DNA of 46,356 bases, taken from the NCBI RefSeq assembly GCF_019656015.1, contig NZ_BPKW01000013.1, forward strand, positions 1-46,356, read 5' to 3'. The translations under genes and the position numbers were made by a program. This DNA comes from Leuconostoc inhae. Its GTDB lineage: Bacteria; Bacillota; Bacilli; Lactobacillales; Lactobacillaceae. Shown here piece by piece: positions 17,928-26,426 of the stretch (positions are counted from its first letter, which is position 1; every line of letters begins with the position of its first letter). The notes beneath the pieces are model-generated. The model was not told the origin of the DNA. It made no database searches and saw only the letters and a list, made by a program, of their open reading frames with translations.

Positions 17928-18680
17928 TCAATTGCCTCCTAAAACACTACTCATGGCTAAGTTGATTTCTTTGTTAAAGTCTGCTGTACTACGCTCAGCA
18001 CGATATAATTGATGATAAATCATACCATCTTTAATAAACAACACACGTTTAGCGTGACTGGCAACAACACTTGAATGTGTCACCATTAAAATAGTTTGAC
18101 CTTCATCATTGATTTGTTCAAATAAATTTAACAAGCGATCTGAGTTTTTTGAATCTAACGCTGCAGTTGGTTCATCCCCCAAAATCAAGTCAGGTTCCGT
18201 CATCAAAGCTCTTGCAATCGCTACGCGCTGTTTTTGACCACCAGATAATTCAAAAGGTTGTTTATTTAATATTTCTGATATATTAAGTAGCGGTGCTAAC
18301 TTACCAATACGTTCTTGCATCATTTGTACTGGTTTACAGTTTAAAACCAGTGGCAAATAAATATTGTCGCGCACATTCAATGTATCTAACAAATTAAAAT
18401 CTTGAAAGACAAATCCCAAGTGTTCACGACGAAATTTAGCTAAATCGTTGGCTTTAATACCAGTTATATTCGTGCCATTTAACGATACAACGCCGTTAGT
18501 CGGGCGTTCTAATGTCGCTAATATATTGAGAAGCGTTGTCTTACCACTGCCAGATTCACCCATGATTGCAATATATTCACCCTTCTCAACGCTAAAATCA
18601 ACGTCACGCAATGCCGTCGTTGTTTCCTTCGAAAAACGTGTTTTAAAAATCTTTGCTAAATGATTAACTTCGAGTAACAT
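17928..18680 (-). CDS. BceA-like ABC ATPase
   Basis: 250 aa, LolD/MacB-type ATP-binding subunit. Walker A GESGSGKTTLLN, Q-loop FVFQDFNLLD, signature ELSGGQKQRVAIARAL, Walker B LILGDEPTAALD, switch MVTHSS. It pairs with the permease that follows at once. First gene of a six-gene minus-strand operon that runs to 12953. GGAG precedes the ATG. Bce-type ATPases power resistance to cell-wall active peptides in Firmicutes. Confidence 0.9.
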   Translation of the reverse strand: MLLEVNHLAKIFKTRFSKETTTALRDVDFSVEKGEYIAIMGESGSGKTTLLNILATLERPTNGVVSLNGTNITGIKANDLAKFRREHLGFVFQDFNLLDTLNVRDNIYLPLVLNCKPVQMMQERIGKLAPLLNISEILNKQPFELSGGQKQRVAIARALMTEPDLILGDEPTAALDSKNSDRLLNLFEQINDEGQTILMVTHSSVVASHAKRVLFIKDGMIYHQLYRAERSTADFNKEINLAMSSVLGGN

Positions 18681-18761
18681 ATTATTTTCTCCAATTCATA
18701 TTCTATATCTATTATTATCTAATAACTTAGCCTGCCATTCACTAACAAATGCGACCATAAC

Positions 18762-18777
18762 CTGACAAAAATGTCAG
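18762..18777 (-). promoter_or_regulatory. candidate BceR-type operator
   Basis: Perfect 16-bp palindrome CTGACAAAAATGTCAG, about 80 bases upstream of bceA. Bce-type regulators in lactobacilli bind repeats of the form TNACA-N4-TGTNA, which this fits. It should make the operon self-inducing. Confidence 0.65.
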
Positions 18778-18800
18778 ATTAGCCACTTTTAAAGATAAGG

Positions 18801-18853
18801 TTGACAAATGCAATCATTATTTGGTATAGTTTACTGGTTAATTAACTAGTAAA
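18801..18853 (+). promoter_or_regulatory. adcR promoter with double AdcR box
   Basis: TTGACA (18801-18806), 18 bp, TATAGT (18825-18830). Two 12-bp sites, TTTACTGGTTAA (18830-18841) and TTAACTAGTAAA (18842-18853), abut head to head; each has one mismatch to the streptococcal AdcR consensus TTAACYRGTTAA. Together they form a near-perfect 24-bp palindrome over the start of transcription, as expected for zinc-dependent self-repression. Confidence 0.85.
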
Positions 18854-18868
18854 CTATCGAGGCCAATC

Positions 18869-19309
18869 ATGTCAGAATCCGACAACATTATTCAAGAACT
18901 CAACACCTTTGTCCAAACGTACGCGGCAAGTTCTGAGTTCATTCGCACAACCACAGCCCAGCAAATTAATGCCACACAGGCGCATTTGCTGATGCTATTA
19001 CGATCACAAAACGCGACCAATACAATGCTCGCTGAAACAATGAAGCTCACAAAACCAGCAATTACCAAGGCCATTAAAAATTTGACCACGCATGGCTATG
19101 TGACATCAACCAAAGATGCCGTCGATAAACGTAGCGTCAATTATACTTTAACACCTGAAGGCATCAAACTTGCCTTACAACATGAGCAATCGCACCAGAA
19201 TTTACATCATGATATTAATGCGACTGTTTCAAATTTCACACCTGAGCAGCAAACAACAATTATTACATTTCTTGAACAAATTAATCATTTAAAGGACAAT
19301 CACTCATGA
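18869..19309 (+). CDS. adcR: AdcR/ZitR-like zinc-responsive MarR repressor
   Basis: 146 aa MarR-type winged helix. The DNA-binding part is NTMLAETMKLTKPAITKAIKNL, with the wing STKDAVDKRSVNYTLT (quoted in two pieces: TKPAITKAIKNL and DKRSVNYTLT). A His/Glu-rich stretch after the wing, EQSHQNLHHDI, is where AdcR binds zinc. Two AdcR boxes cover its promoter. Its stop overlaps the start of the metal-binding protein gene (ATGA). Likely represses both genes when zinc is ample. The permease and ATPase genes usually found with it (adcB, adcC) are not in this window. Confidence 0.85.
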   Translation: MSESDNIIQELNTFVQTYAASSEFIRTTTAQQINATQAHLLMLLRSQNATNTMLAETMKLTKPAITKAIKNLTTHGYVTSTKDAVDKRSVNYTLTPEGIKLALQHEQSHQNLHHDINATVSNFTPEQQTTIITFLEQINHLKDNHS

Positions 19310-20187
19310 AAAAACTAATCGCCGCTATGGTAATTATCGTTATTGCCATTGTAGGTTTTGCCACATTTAAAGGTAATTCACCAAAACAAAATACAACTAA
19401 AATCAACATTGTCGCATCAACTGATTTCTATGCTGAACTTGCCCAAACAGTTGTTGGTACACATGGTACTGCCACAGCAATTATTAAAGATCCTAATGTA
19501 TCACCCGAAGATTACGAACCAACCACAGAAGTTGCTAAAAAAGTTAGTGGCGCTGATATTGCACTGGCCAACGGTTTGGGGTACGATGCTTGGCTTAACA
19601 AACTGGCTCGAACATCCAAACATACCCAACTCATCCGCATTGGTGAAAACGTATTAAAAGAAAAGTCCGGTGTCAATCCTCATCTCTGGAATAATCCGGA
19701 AACCATGACGAAAACAGCCCAATATTTAGCTGATAAGTTGTCAAAGCAAGACCCCTCACATAAAAAAGAATATCAAGCTAATGCCAAAAAATATATCACG
19801 AGTTTAAAACCCGTGACAGATCTTGTTGATCAACTTAAAAAGCATGCTAATAATCAATCTGTTGCCCAAACTGAACCTGTATTTGAATATATGTTAACAG
19901 CTTTAGGATACAAAGTAATGGATACTGATTTTTCTGAAGCCATTGAAGAGGGCAATGATCCGTCACCTGCGACACTAACAAACCTTCGTTCAGCTATTAC
20001 AAACCACAAAATTGCCTTTTTGGTAAATAATAAGCAAACGACAAGCTCAACTGTTTCAACAATCGTTAACCTTGCAAAAGACAATCATGTGCCTGTTATC
20101 AATGTTACCGAAACTATCCCACGTAACGAAAATTATGTCAGCTGGAAATTAGCAGAGTTAAAACAAATTCAAAAAATAACACAGTAA
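19306..20187 (+). CDS. TroA/ZnuA-type metal-binding protein, variant
   Basis: 293 aa, cluster A-1 substrate-binding fold for zinc or manganese uptake. Family landmarks: NGLGYDAWLNKL, VNPHLWNNPETM (His about 126), TEPVFEYMLTALGY (Glu about 190), VINVTET near the C-terminus. Two oddities. The first metal ligand, a His in the PHxYEP motif of relatives, is Glu here (SPEDYEP, Glu68). And the N-terminus MKKLIAAMVIIVIAIVGFA has no lipobox cysteine, so the protein is probably held by an uncleaved helix or released, not lipidated. AAAGGACA precedes the ATG. Co-regulated with adcR. It must borrow a permease encoded elsewhere, or act as a zinc chaperone. Confidence 0.82.
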   Translation: MKKLIAAMVIIVIAIVGFATFKGNSPKQNTTKINIVASTDFYAELAQTVVGTHGTATAIIKDPNVSPEDYEPTTEVAKKVSGADIALANGLGYDAWLNKLARTSKHTQLIRIGENVLKEKSGVNPHLWNNPETMTKTAQYLADKLSKQDPSHKKEYQANAKKYITSLKPVTDLVDQLKKHANNQSVAQTEPVFEYMLTALGYKVMDTDFSEAIEEGNDPSPATLTNLRSAITNHKIAFLVNNKQTTSSTVSTIVNLAKDNHVPVINVTETIPRNENYVSWKLAELKQIQKITQ

Positions 20188-20228
20188 TCTTACCATGCCA
20201 TTAATCATTTCAAATATGCTATACTACT

Positions 20229-20265
20229 CTTGAAGAGGATCACAAACTATCCGATGCGCTTCAAG
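20229..20265 (+). promoter_or_regulatory. hairpin in aldo-keto reductase leader
   Basis: CTTGAAG (20229-20235) and CTTCAAG (20259-20265) close a stem with an inner GGAT/ATCC pairing. It lies just after a TATACT-like -10 and 36 bases before the gene. There is no T tract, so it is not a normal terminator. Role unknown. Confidence 0.35.
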
Positions 20266-20301
20266 ATAATCAATTAGTAATTTATGATGGAGGTAACATT
20301 T

Positions 20302-21162
20302 ATGTCTCTTACAGACACTTATACACTAGCAAACGGTACTAAAATACCAGTTCTTGGTTTTGGTACTTGGCAATCCGCTGATGGTGACGTCGCTTATCAA
20401 GCAGTTAAGTGGGCGCTTGATGCTGGTTACCGACACATTGATACAGCTGCCGTTTATGGTAACGAAGCATCAGTTGGTCGCGCAATCAAAGACTCAGGTA
20501 TACCACGTGAGTCATTGTTTGTCACATCTAAGCTTTGGAATGATGCCCACACCTATGAATCGGCACTTAAAGCACTTGATGTATCACTAAATAAGTTAGG
20601 CCTTGATTACTTGGACTTATACTTAATTCATTGGCCTAATCCAGCAAGTATTAAGGCTACTGGGGAAGAAGCTTGGCAATCTGCAAATGCTGAAACCTGG
20701 CGTGCTTTCGAAGATGCCTATACAGCTGGTAAAGTTAAAGCCATTGGTGTTTCTAATTTTCAAATTCATCACCTAGAAGCATTAACTCACACACAAAACA
20801 TAGCGCCTATGGTCAATCAAAACTTTCTTAATCCTTCTGATCAACAGGTCGAACTTGTTGCTTATAATGCTGCACACAACATTTTAAATGAGGCTTACTC
20901 ACCATTAGGCACTGGCAAACTCATTGATTTGCCACAGGTAAGTTCTCTAGCTAAAAAATATAACAAATCAATCCCTCAAATTTTAATTCGTTGGTCATTA
21001 GATAAAGGATTTTTACCTTTACCTAAATCAACCCATGAATCGTATATTCAAGCTAACGCGGATGTGTTTGATTTCTCCTTAACAATTGAAGACATTGCAG
21101 CTCTAGATGAGTTACAAGCTGTTGGTGAATTGCATATTAATGCTGATCAGATATCATTCTAA
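20302..21162 (+). CDS. aldo/keto reductase
   Basis: About 286 aa TIM-barrel NADPH-dependent reductase of the AKR5/2,5-diketogluconate reductase-like group. Catalytic residues are visible: Asp and Tyr in YRHIDTAAVYGNE, Lys in FVTSKLWND, His in YLIHWPNP. Cofactor-end motif LPKSTHESYIQAN. GGAGG sits before ATG 20302, deciding against a frame start 18 bases upstream. Reduces aldehydes or dicarbonyls; exact substrate open. Single gene with a perfect palindromic terminator. Confidence 0.9.
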   Translation: MSLTDTYTLANGTKIPVLGFGTWQSADGDVAYQAVKWALDAGYRHIDTAAVYGNEASVGRAIKDSGIPRESLFVTSKLWNDAHTYESALKALDVSLNKLGLDYLDLYLIHWPNPASIKATGEEAWQSANAETWRAFEDAYTAGKVKAIGVSNFQIHHLEALTHTQNIAPMVNQNFLNPSDQQVELVAYNAAHNILNEAYSPLGTGKLIDLPQVSSLAKKYNKSIPQILIRWSLDKGFLPLPKSTHESYIQANADVFDFSLTIEDIAALDELQAVGELHINADQISF

Positions 21163-21168
21163 TCACTG

Positions 21169-21204
21169 AAAAAGCGATTGTTTCACGTGAAACAATCGCT
21201 TTTT
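21169..21204. terminator. bidirectional terminator, perfect palindrome
   Basis: A 36-bp perfect palindrome: AAAAAGCGATTGTTTCAC followed by its exact complement. With A5 and T5 at the ends it can stop the reductase transcript and the convergent ABC operon. Confidence 0.95.
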
Positions 21205-21212
21205 ATATGCAA

Positions 21213-21980
21213 TTAAACTGAACGTTTCTTGAAAATAAGATAGGCAATTACGTACATAATGAAGATATAAACAAGGTAAGCAATGATCACGGTACCCTGT
21301 GACATATGAACCATACTCTTAATCACGCTAGGACTTGCTTGTCCGTATGATGCCATCCCAATAAATATGTTGAACGGATTCCATTTCAATATCGGCGCCA
21401 TATTAATCAATAACATTGAAATCGTACTTAAAATCGGTGTTCCAACAATCATAACAACGCCTAGACCAATGGCAGCACCAGAACTCTTAACTAGATTGGT
21501 AATCAATAGTACGAGTGCAGCTACAAAAATCATTTGTAACAATGTTCCCATAACTGTGATACCCATAGTCTGCCAAGCATTACCAGCGTAACTAACGCGT
21601 TTTGAAAAATCAAAGTTAGGTGCAAAAATTAATTGTCCAATCATCGTACCAATAAAGGCACCAATAAACAGTGCAATATAAATGCTAAAGTTAAGTAACA
21701 ACTTACTCGTAAATATCATACCACGACTAAATCGTCGTGATAACAAAGGCCGAATTGTCCCAAACCCAAATTCTTGCGATACACTTAGTGCCGTAATTAT
21801 AATACCGACCAGATAGACATAAAACGTTGCATGCCCTAGATCAGTTATTGATCCAGCACCACGCTGTGATTTAAATATACCCATAATTGCTAGTGGGAAA
21901 ATGACACTCAAACCTAACCAAATGTACAAACGGTTTTGCTTAAAAGTTTTATAATACTCTTGTTTCATTAAAGTTAACAT
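21213..21980 (-). CDS. ABC-2 permease (last gene of ytr-like operon)
   Basis: 255 aa with six hydrophobic segments: a first loop near QSRGAGSITDLGHATFYVYL, then FGFGTIRPLLSRRFSR, a pattern common in ABC-2 permeases after helix 2. Follows the ATPase at 21984 by 3 bases, with GGGGGAA as ribosome binding site. Together they form the second of two ABC pairs under the GntR regulator at 24690. Likely export of a peptide or drug. Confidence 0.8.
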   Translation of the reverse strand: MLTLMKQEYYKTFKQNRLYIWLGLSVIFPLAIMGIFKSQRGAGSITDLGHATFYVYLVGIIITALSVSQEFGFGTIRPLLSRRFSRGMIFTSKLLLNFSIYIALFIGAFIGTMIGQLIFAPNFDFSKRVSYAGNAWQTMGITVMGTLLQMIFVAALVLLITNLVKSSGAAIGLGVVMIVGTPILSTISMLLINMAPILKWNPFNIFIGMASYGQASPSVIKSMVHMSQGTVIIAYLVYIFIMYVIAYLIFKKRSV

Positions 21981-21983
21981 CTA

Positions 21984-22889
21984 TTATTCCCCCTTGTCAT
22001 CATTAGCTAACATATCAAGTAATGATTTTTCCAAATTACCAGTGACAGTATTCAGTGATTTAATCTGTATGTCAGCGTGATTCATTGCTGTAATCACATG
22101 TTGTAAATTATCCGCCCCAGAGATTTGCACATGACCATCATCAACTGTTACTGTCCATTTATTTGCTTTTGCTAGCTGAACTGTTGCCTCGTTATCTGAT
22201 GTATCCATTACCCAACGAACCTTATCATGACTGAAAAATTCTGTCATAGTTGCTGTTTCGATTATTTTACCATGGTTAATAATAACCACATCATCAACTA
22301 ATTTTTGTAATTCATCTAACAAATGACTTGAAATCAAGAATGCAACACCTTGATTGGCTAAATCACGAATTAGTTCACGTAAATCATGAACTGATTGTGG
22401 ATCCAAACCGTTCATAGGCTCATCCAAGATAACTAATTTAGGATTACGAATTAACGCAATCGCAATTCCCAGACGTTGCTTCATGCCTAATGAAAAGTTT
22501 TTAGCCTTTCTCTTGCCAAAATTATCACCATCAATTTGTGTCTTGTGCATCAACTCTTTAAAATCAGCTGAATCTTTTGTATCCATCGCGTACAAAGTCA
22601 AATGTTCTAATGCGGTCAAGTTTGGATAGATTGAAGGATATTCAATCAAATTACCAACTTTATCAAGTGCCTGATGGTTACTGAAAGTAATCGGCTTCCC
22701 ATCAAATACAATTGTCCCATTTGAATAACTCATCAAACCAGTAATCGCACGCATCGTTGTTGATTTTCCCGCGCCGTTTGGACCAATAAGCCCTACAATA
22801 TGCCCTGTTTCAACGTTGAAACTGACATTTGTCATTGCTTTCTTTTTACCAAAACTTTTATCAATACTTTTTACTTCTAATAAAGCCAT
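21984..22889 (-). CDS. ABC transporter ATPase
   Basis: 301 aa of the CcmA/BcrA class. Walker A GPNGAGKSTTMRA, signature FSLGMKQRLGIAIAL, Walker B LVILDEPMNGLDP, switch LISSHLL. The extra C-terminal domain of about 80 residues is typical of lantibiotic/bacitracin-type exporters such as BcrA. Partner of the permease at 21213. TGGGGGAA precedes the ATG. 63 bases separate it from the preceding permease, without a terminator. Confidence 0.87.
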   Translation of the reverse strand: MALLEVKSIDKSFGKKKAMTNVSFNVETGHIVGLIGPNGAGKSTTMRAITGLMSYSNGTIVFDGKPITFSNHQALDKVGNLIEYPSIYPNLTALEHLTLYAMDTKDSADFKELMHKTQIDGDNFGKRKAKNFSLGMKQRLGIAIALIRNPKLVILDEPMNGLDPQSVHDLRELIRDLANQGVAFLISSHLLDELQKLVDDVVIINHGKIIETATMTEFFSHDKVRWVMDTSDNEATVQLAKANKWTVTVDDGHVQISGADNLQHVITAMNHADIQIKSLNTVTGNLEKSLLDMLANDDKGE

Positions 22890-22952
22890 TTTTATTCCCC
22901 CATGTAGTTTCTATTATCATCACGCAATGTGCGCTACGACGTATTAATCAAA

Positions 22953-23804
22953 TTATTTATCCCATGTCACTTTAAATGTTGGCTTAAATACAAAGATAAA
23001 TGTCACAACTGTTAAAATAATAGGCAAAATAAGCCCCAGTAGGAAACCATCGACACTATTTCGACCAGGATTAGACATTGTTTTTATTAATGTCGCCACA
23101 AACACAAAAATAACAATCGGCCACTTAAGATAATGAACGCGTACTGCCTCATCAACAGTATCATCACTAATATTTTGCGCTAAATAATATCCTATCGCAA
23201 ATATTAACAGTGCGGCTAACACCGTAATGATTGGTTGAATGATTACTTCAAAATGAGAAGTACCACCACTGATCCTTTTAAACAATGACGCAATCATAGG
23301 CCCAGCTAGAACCATCAGGCCTAATGTAAATATAGATCCTGCTAACTTCAACCAATGTGGGCCAATAATTGTCGCAATAATCACAAATAAACTAGACATA
23401 AATAATACATTAGCAGATACGGTTATATCATTATTGAACGTCGCCATTAAAATATGTGGATGACGGACAGCAGTTAATCCTAAATCAACTACATTAGCCG
23501 CCATAATTGGTAATCCAACTAATAAGATAATCCGTGTTAAAAATAATTGTCCACGTGAAATATTCTGTGTGTATAACCAAGTATCTAATCGACGTGATTG
23601 ATCATTCAAAAAGACGATTATAGCCATGATTAACCATATACACATCAAGGCTGTTCCTAAGGTATCGTCAATATCTTGGCCAGTCATACTTGGGATCAAT
23701 ATAATCGACCCCACTGATAAGATAATTAAAATCATGCCAATGACTGTTGCCATCATAAATTGATTTTTTCTAATCGTCGTATATAACTTAAGTGCTTGTC
23801 TCAC
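22953..23804 (-). CDS. ABC permease, YtrC/D-like
   Basis: About 283 aa, six or more hydrophobic segments. I favour the GTG at 23804, whose GTGA overlaps the ATPase stop and has AGAGG upstream, over an earlier GTG at 23831. Ends with KPTFKVTWDK. Its partner ATPase precedes it. The sequence has no clear ABC-2 signature and is assigned mainly from membrane pattern and position. Confidence 0.72.
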   Translation of the reverse strand: MRQALKLYTTIRKNQFMMATVIGMILIILSVGSIILIPSMTGQDIDDTLGTALMCIWLIMAIIVFLNDQSRRLDTWLYTQNISRGQLFLTRIILLVGLPIMAANVVDLGLTAVRHPHILMATFNNDITVSANVLFMSSLFVIIATIIGPHWLKLAGSIFTLGLMVLAGPMIASLFKRISGGTSHFEVIIQPIITVLAALLIFAIGYYLAQNISDDTVDEAVRVHYLKWPIVIFVFVATLIKTMSNPGRNSVDGFLLGLILPIILTVVTFIFVFKPTFKVTWDK

Positions 23805-24706
23805 GCGTCTGCCTCTAATTCTTGTTGCCACGTAAAGGCTTCTTCAGCAAAACTTGCCCTGAACACATCTTCACTACTAATCTGCAATTCTTCCACAAAC
23901 TTAAATTCTGGTCCAGCTAATTTAATACCGAGATCTTCTGAAAAATCATTAAATACAATTGTCACAATATGACCAGTTTGCGCAATAATTGTCCCACTAT
24001 CCCGTAAAAACCGTGGTAATTCATCACCCGTGAAAGCCAATTGATATTTTTTAATGTCTTTATTATCCTCAATAGCAAAAGTACGATCAATTGTTTGATT
24101 TTTCAACAATAGAATGCGATCAACTAACGTATCTAACTCGATTAAGTTATGTGAAGCAATTAAAATAGTCGTGTTATGTTGTGTTACTTGGTTGACAATT
24201 AACTGCTTCACTTGATCACGAATCAAAACATCTAAGCCATCAAGTGGCTCGTCAAGTAATACATATTGTGCACGACTAGCAAAACTAACAATAATAGCAA
24301 ATAACGCACGCATACCTTTCGAGTATGTCCGAATACGTTTACTGTTGTTCAAACCAAATCGTTTAATTTCAGCATCATACCAAGATTCATCAAAGTTTTT
24401 GTATGACACTTTCAAAATGGTTTTGATTTTTTTAGGTGAATAATGGCGCAACCAATTTTCTGGCATATCCACATAAAATAATTGGTCATGTAGGCGTGTT
24501 GTCTTATTATAATCTAAATCATTTAACCCAATACGCCCAAAATCAGGTATTAATTCACCGGCAATTGTACCAAATAGTGTCGTTTTACCGGCACCATTTC
24601 GCCCTACTAATCCAACTATTTCGCCTTGATTTAATTCAAAACTAACATTTTCTAATACTTGTTTATCTTGGATCTTTTTAGAAATATTCTCAATGACTAG
24701 TGTCAT
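23801..24706 (-). CDS. ABC ATPase, YtrB-like
   Basis: About 301 aa. Walker A GRNGAGKTTLFG, signature TYSKGMRALFAIIVS (a degenerate LSGGQ, as is usual in YtrB-like ATPases), Walker B YVLLDEPLDGLD, switch IASHNL. ATG 24706 is preceded by AAGGAGG and overlaps the end of the GntR gene; the long N-terminal frame extension to 24799 reads in the other gene. Works with the permease at 22953. Confidence 0.85.
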   Translation of the reverse strand: MTLVIENISKKIQDKQVLENVSFELNQGEIVGLVGRNGAGKTTLFGTIAGELIPDFGRIGLNDLDYNKTTRLHDQLFYVDMPENWLRHYSPKKIKTILKVSYKNFDESWYDAEIKRFGLNNSKRIRTYSKGMRALFAIIVSFASRAQYVLLDEPLDGLDVLIRDQVKQLIVNQVTQHNTTILIASHNLIELDTLVDRILLLKNQTIDRTFAIEDNKDIKKYQLAFTGDELPRFLRDSGTIIAQTGHIVTIVFNDFSEDLGIKLAGPEFKFVEELQISSEDVFRASFAEEAFTWQQELEADA

Positions 24707-25091
24707 GCATCCTCCTTGGCAAAGACGCTTCCCCGCTATAACAACTATCAAGCCATTGATGTAATTCTTGCACCGAAATTGATGCGCGTTTTGCTTCAAT
24801 TACAACTTCCCCAAGTTGTTGTTGCAGGCTTGCAATCAGTTGTTCATCTGCGGCAAAGTCATCATTTGCACGAATAAATGTCCCTCTTCCAGTTACCGTT
24901 TCGATAACATTTTGACTCTCCAAAGCACGATAGGCTTTAGCTACAGTATTTGGATTTAATCCCTCAATTAAAGCCATTTCTCTTACCGAAGGTAATTTTT
25001 CACCAACTATCAGCACGCCTGAAGCAACTTGTGCTTTGATACGCCACATGAGTTGCTCATATAATGGCTGATTCCGCTGAATTTGTGCCAT
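24690..25091 (-). CDS. GntR-family repressor, YtrA-like
   Basis: 133 aa. N-terminal winged helix PLYEQLMWRIKAQVASG, GEKLPSVREMALIEGLNPNT, TVTGRGTFIRAND, with only a short C-terminal helical tail and no ligand domain, which defines the YtrA subfamily. These regulators head operons of ABC transporters induced by cell-wall antibiotics and repress them. An inverted repeat overlaps its -10. First of five genes on the minus strand. Confidence 0.9.
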   Translation of the reverse strand: MAQIQRNQPLYEQLMWRIKAQVASGVLIVGEKLPSVREMALIEGLNPNTVAKAYRALESQNVIETVTGRGTFIRANDDFAADEQLIASLQQQLGEVVIEAKRASISVQELHQWLDSCYSGEASLPRRMHDTSH

Positions 25092-25206
25092 TTATGTACT
25101 TCCTTTTTATTTTTTAATACAAGTCAAGTTCGTCAACTAACTTATATTATTAACTGTGTTTCATTATTCCCCAAGACACACTTTTAGATGTTACTGTGTG
25201 TATCAC

Positions 25207-25242
25207 GTGTACTATGTTACGCGGTACACTCAATTTTGTCAA
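25207..25242 (-). promoter_or_regulatory. ytrA-like promoter and operator
   Basis: TTGACA (25237-25242), 17 bp, TAACAT (25214-25219) on the minus strand. GTGTAC (25207-25212) and GTACAC (25224-25229), 11 bases apart, flank the -10. GTGTA...TACAC repeats are typical of YtrA-subfamily operators. Confidence 0.75.
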
Positions 25243-25384
25243 GGTTGCGTGCTTAACTAATGAATTGACTTATCTTTTCAATCGTTGCCATAACATCATC
25301 AGCATAATCATGTTCGCTCTAATATATGGTAAACTATGGTCATTAACCTTTAAAATTGGTGACGCTTTCTGAGATGGGGAAAAT

Positions 25385-25945
25385 ATGCAAAATCGACACA
25401 CTATCAATACAATTGTCTTTGTTTCTTTTTTTGCTGCTATCACTTTCATAGCAACAAGCATCCAAGTGCCTATGCCTGCTTTAGTCGGCAAACCATTTGT
25501 GCATCTAGGCAATGCAGCCGCATTACTTTCTGTTCTTTTATTAGGATATAAACGCGGTGCATTAGCTGGTGGCATGGGGTTAGCACTTTTTGATGTCACG
25601 CATAATTATGTCTTAGACGCACCCTATTACTTTCTTGAAGTTTTTGTCGTTGGTGGCGCAGCAACACTAGTGATTCATCTTTTAAACTATCGCGTTAAAC
25701 CACAATCATTTAAATTAGTTCTGATCATATTAGCAGCCATTACAACCAAATTCATCACAACGACATGTCACAATTTTATCATGAGTTTAGTCAGAGGGTT
25801 GACGCTACAACCGGCAATCGTTGCGACTTTATCAGCACTTTTACCGACAATTGTTAATTGCGTGACAACGATGATGGTTGTCTTAATTGTTTATCCAGTC
25901 TTAGGTAACCGATTGCGCAGTCAACTAGCTCCGATACTAAAATAG
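25385..25945 (+). CDS. ECF transporter S component
   Basis: 186 aa, six hydrophobic segments. The block PFVHLGNAAALLSVLLLGYKRG then GGMGLALFD (a small-residue helix) is characteristic of energy-coupling-factor substrate-binding proteins. It would bind a vitamin or cofactor precursor and use a shared EcfAAT module encoded elsewhere. GGGGAAAAT precedes the ATG. I see no riboswitch in its about 100-base leader, so the substrate stays open. Confidence 0.8.
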   Translation: MQNRHTINTIVFVSFFAAITFIATSIQVPMPALVGKPFVHLGNAAALLSVLLLGYKRGALAGGMGLALFDVTHNYVLDAPYYFLEVFVVGGAATLVIHLLNYRVKPQSFKLVLIILAAITTKFITTTCHNFIMSLVRGLTLQPAIVATLSALLPTIVNCVTTMMVVLIVYPVLGNRLRSQLAPILK

Positions 25946-25955
25946 TTGCCATAAC

Positions 25956-25996
25956 AAAAATGCCGACCAATGATTACTGGTCAGCATTTTTTTTTG
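25956..25996 (+). terminator. terminator of ECF gene
   Basis: AAAAATGC-c-GACCA / TGGTC-a-GCATTTTT stem with a single mismatched pair and nine T. Confidence 0.9.
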
Positions 25997-26006
25997 CTAT
26001 TTACAA

Positions 26007-26121
26007 AACGAAACCCCATATCAACTAGATAATACGGAGGGGAGAAAATATTTTTAAGAATGAGAAGAGAGATTGGGAGAGAATGAAATGAAAAATTTGC
26101 ATTATCTATTGAGGTTTCGTT
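26007..26121. repeat. 115-bp inverted-repeat element, purine-rich centre
   Basis: AACGAAACC at 26007-26015 is exactly complementary to GGTTTCGTT at 26113-26121, and the next bases also pair partly (AGATAAT with ATTATCT). The interior, about 26036-26100, is almost all purines on the + strand. Could be a small mobile repeat or a structured RNA. No homologous copy is seen in this window. Confidence 0.4.
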
Positions 26122-26151
26122 ATATTGATAAGTTAAGTTATCTTATCAATA
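26122..26151. other. 11-bp perfect hairpin
   Basis: ATATTGATAAG / CTTATCAATAT with a short loop, adjoining the element at 26007-26121. No T tract follows. Function unknown. Confidence 0.35.
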
Positions 26152-26322
26152 TAGCTATCATACCGAGGTAACATTAAATACAGGTTAAATAAAAATACTT
26201 AAGCGCCATATGTTTGATTTCTTTTATCATAATTTATATGTTGATTTTTTGGTATCAACCCACTATTTATGAATAACTTCTTACCTAAAAAACAGATTAA
26301 TACAACCATATAATATTCAGCC

Positions 26323-26354
26323 TTTGGACATCTTGGCCCGTCCAAATGTTTTTT
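26323..26354 (+). terminator. orphan + strand terminator
   Basis: TTTGGAC / GTCCAAA with a 10-nt loop and six T. No + strand gene precedes it within about 370 bases, so it may end a small RNA or be chance. Confidence 0.5.
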
Positions 26355-26426
26355 ATTCTTCTATTTATTTTAATGAGTATTGGATTGATTTTTATAGACT
26401 GGCACAAAATTTAGTCTAGTCAATTG

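Noticed and set aside
20188-20301. Riboswitch in the aldo-keto reductase leader
   Set aside because: One hairpin only, with no known riboswitch motif and no alternative terminator.
26088-26171. 27-codon frame MKNLHYLL... inside the inverted-repeat element
   Set aside because: It crosses the repeat arm and hairpin, so its codons are explained by the inverted-repeat structure; only a modest GGGAG upstream.
26347-26415. Hydrophobic 22-codon frame that looks like a small membrane toxin
   Set aside because: No ribosome binding site; the start codon overlaps a terminator-like hairpin; no convincing promoter.
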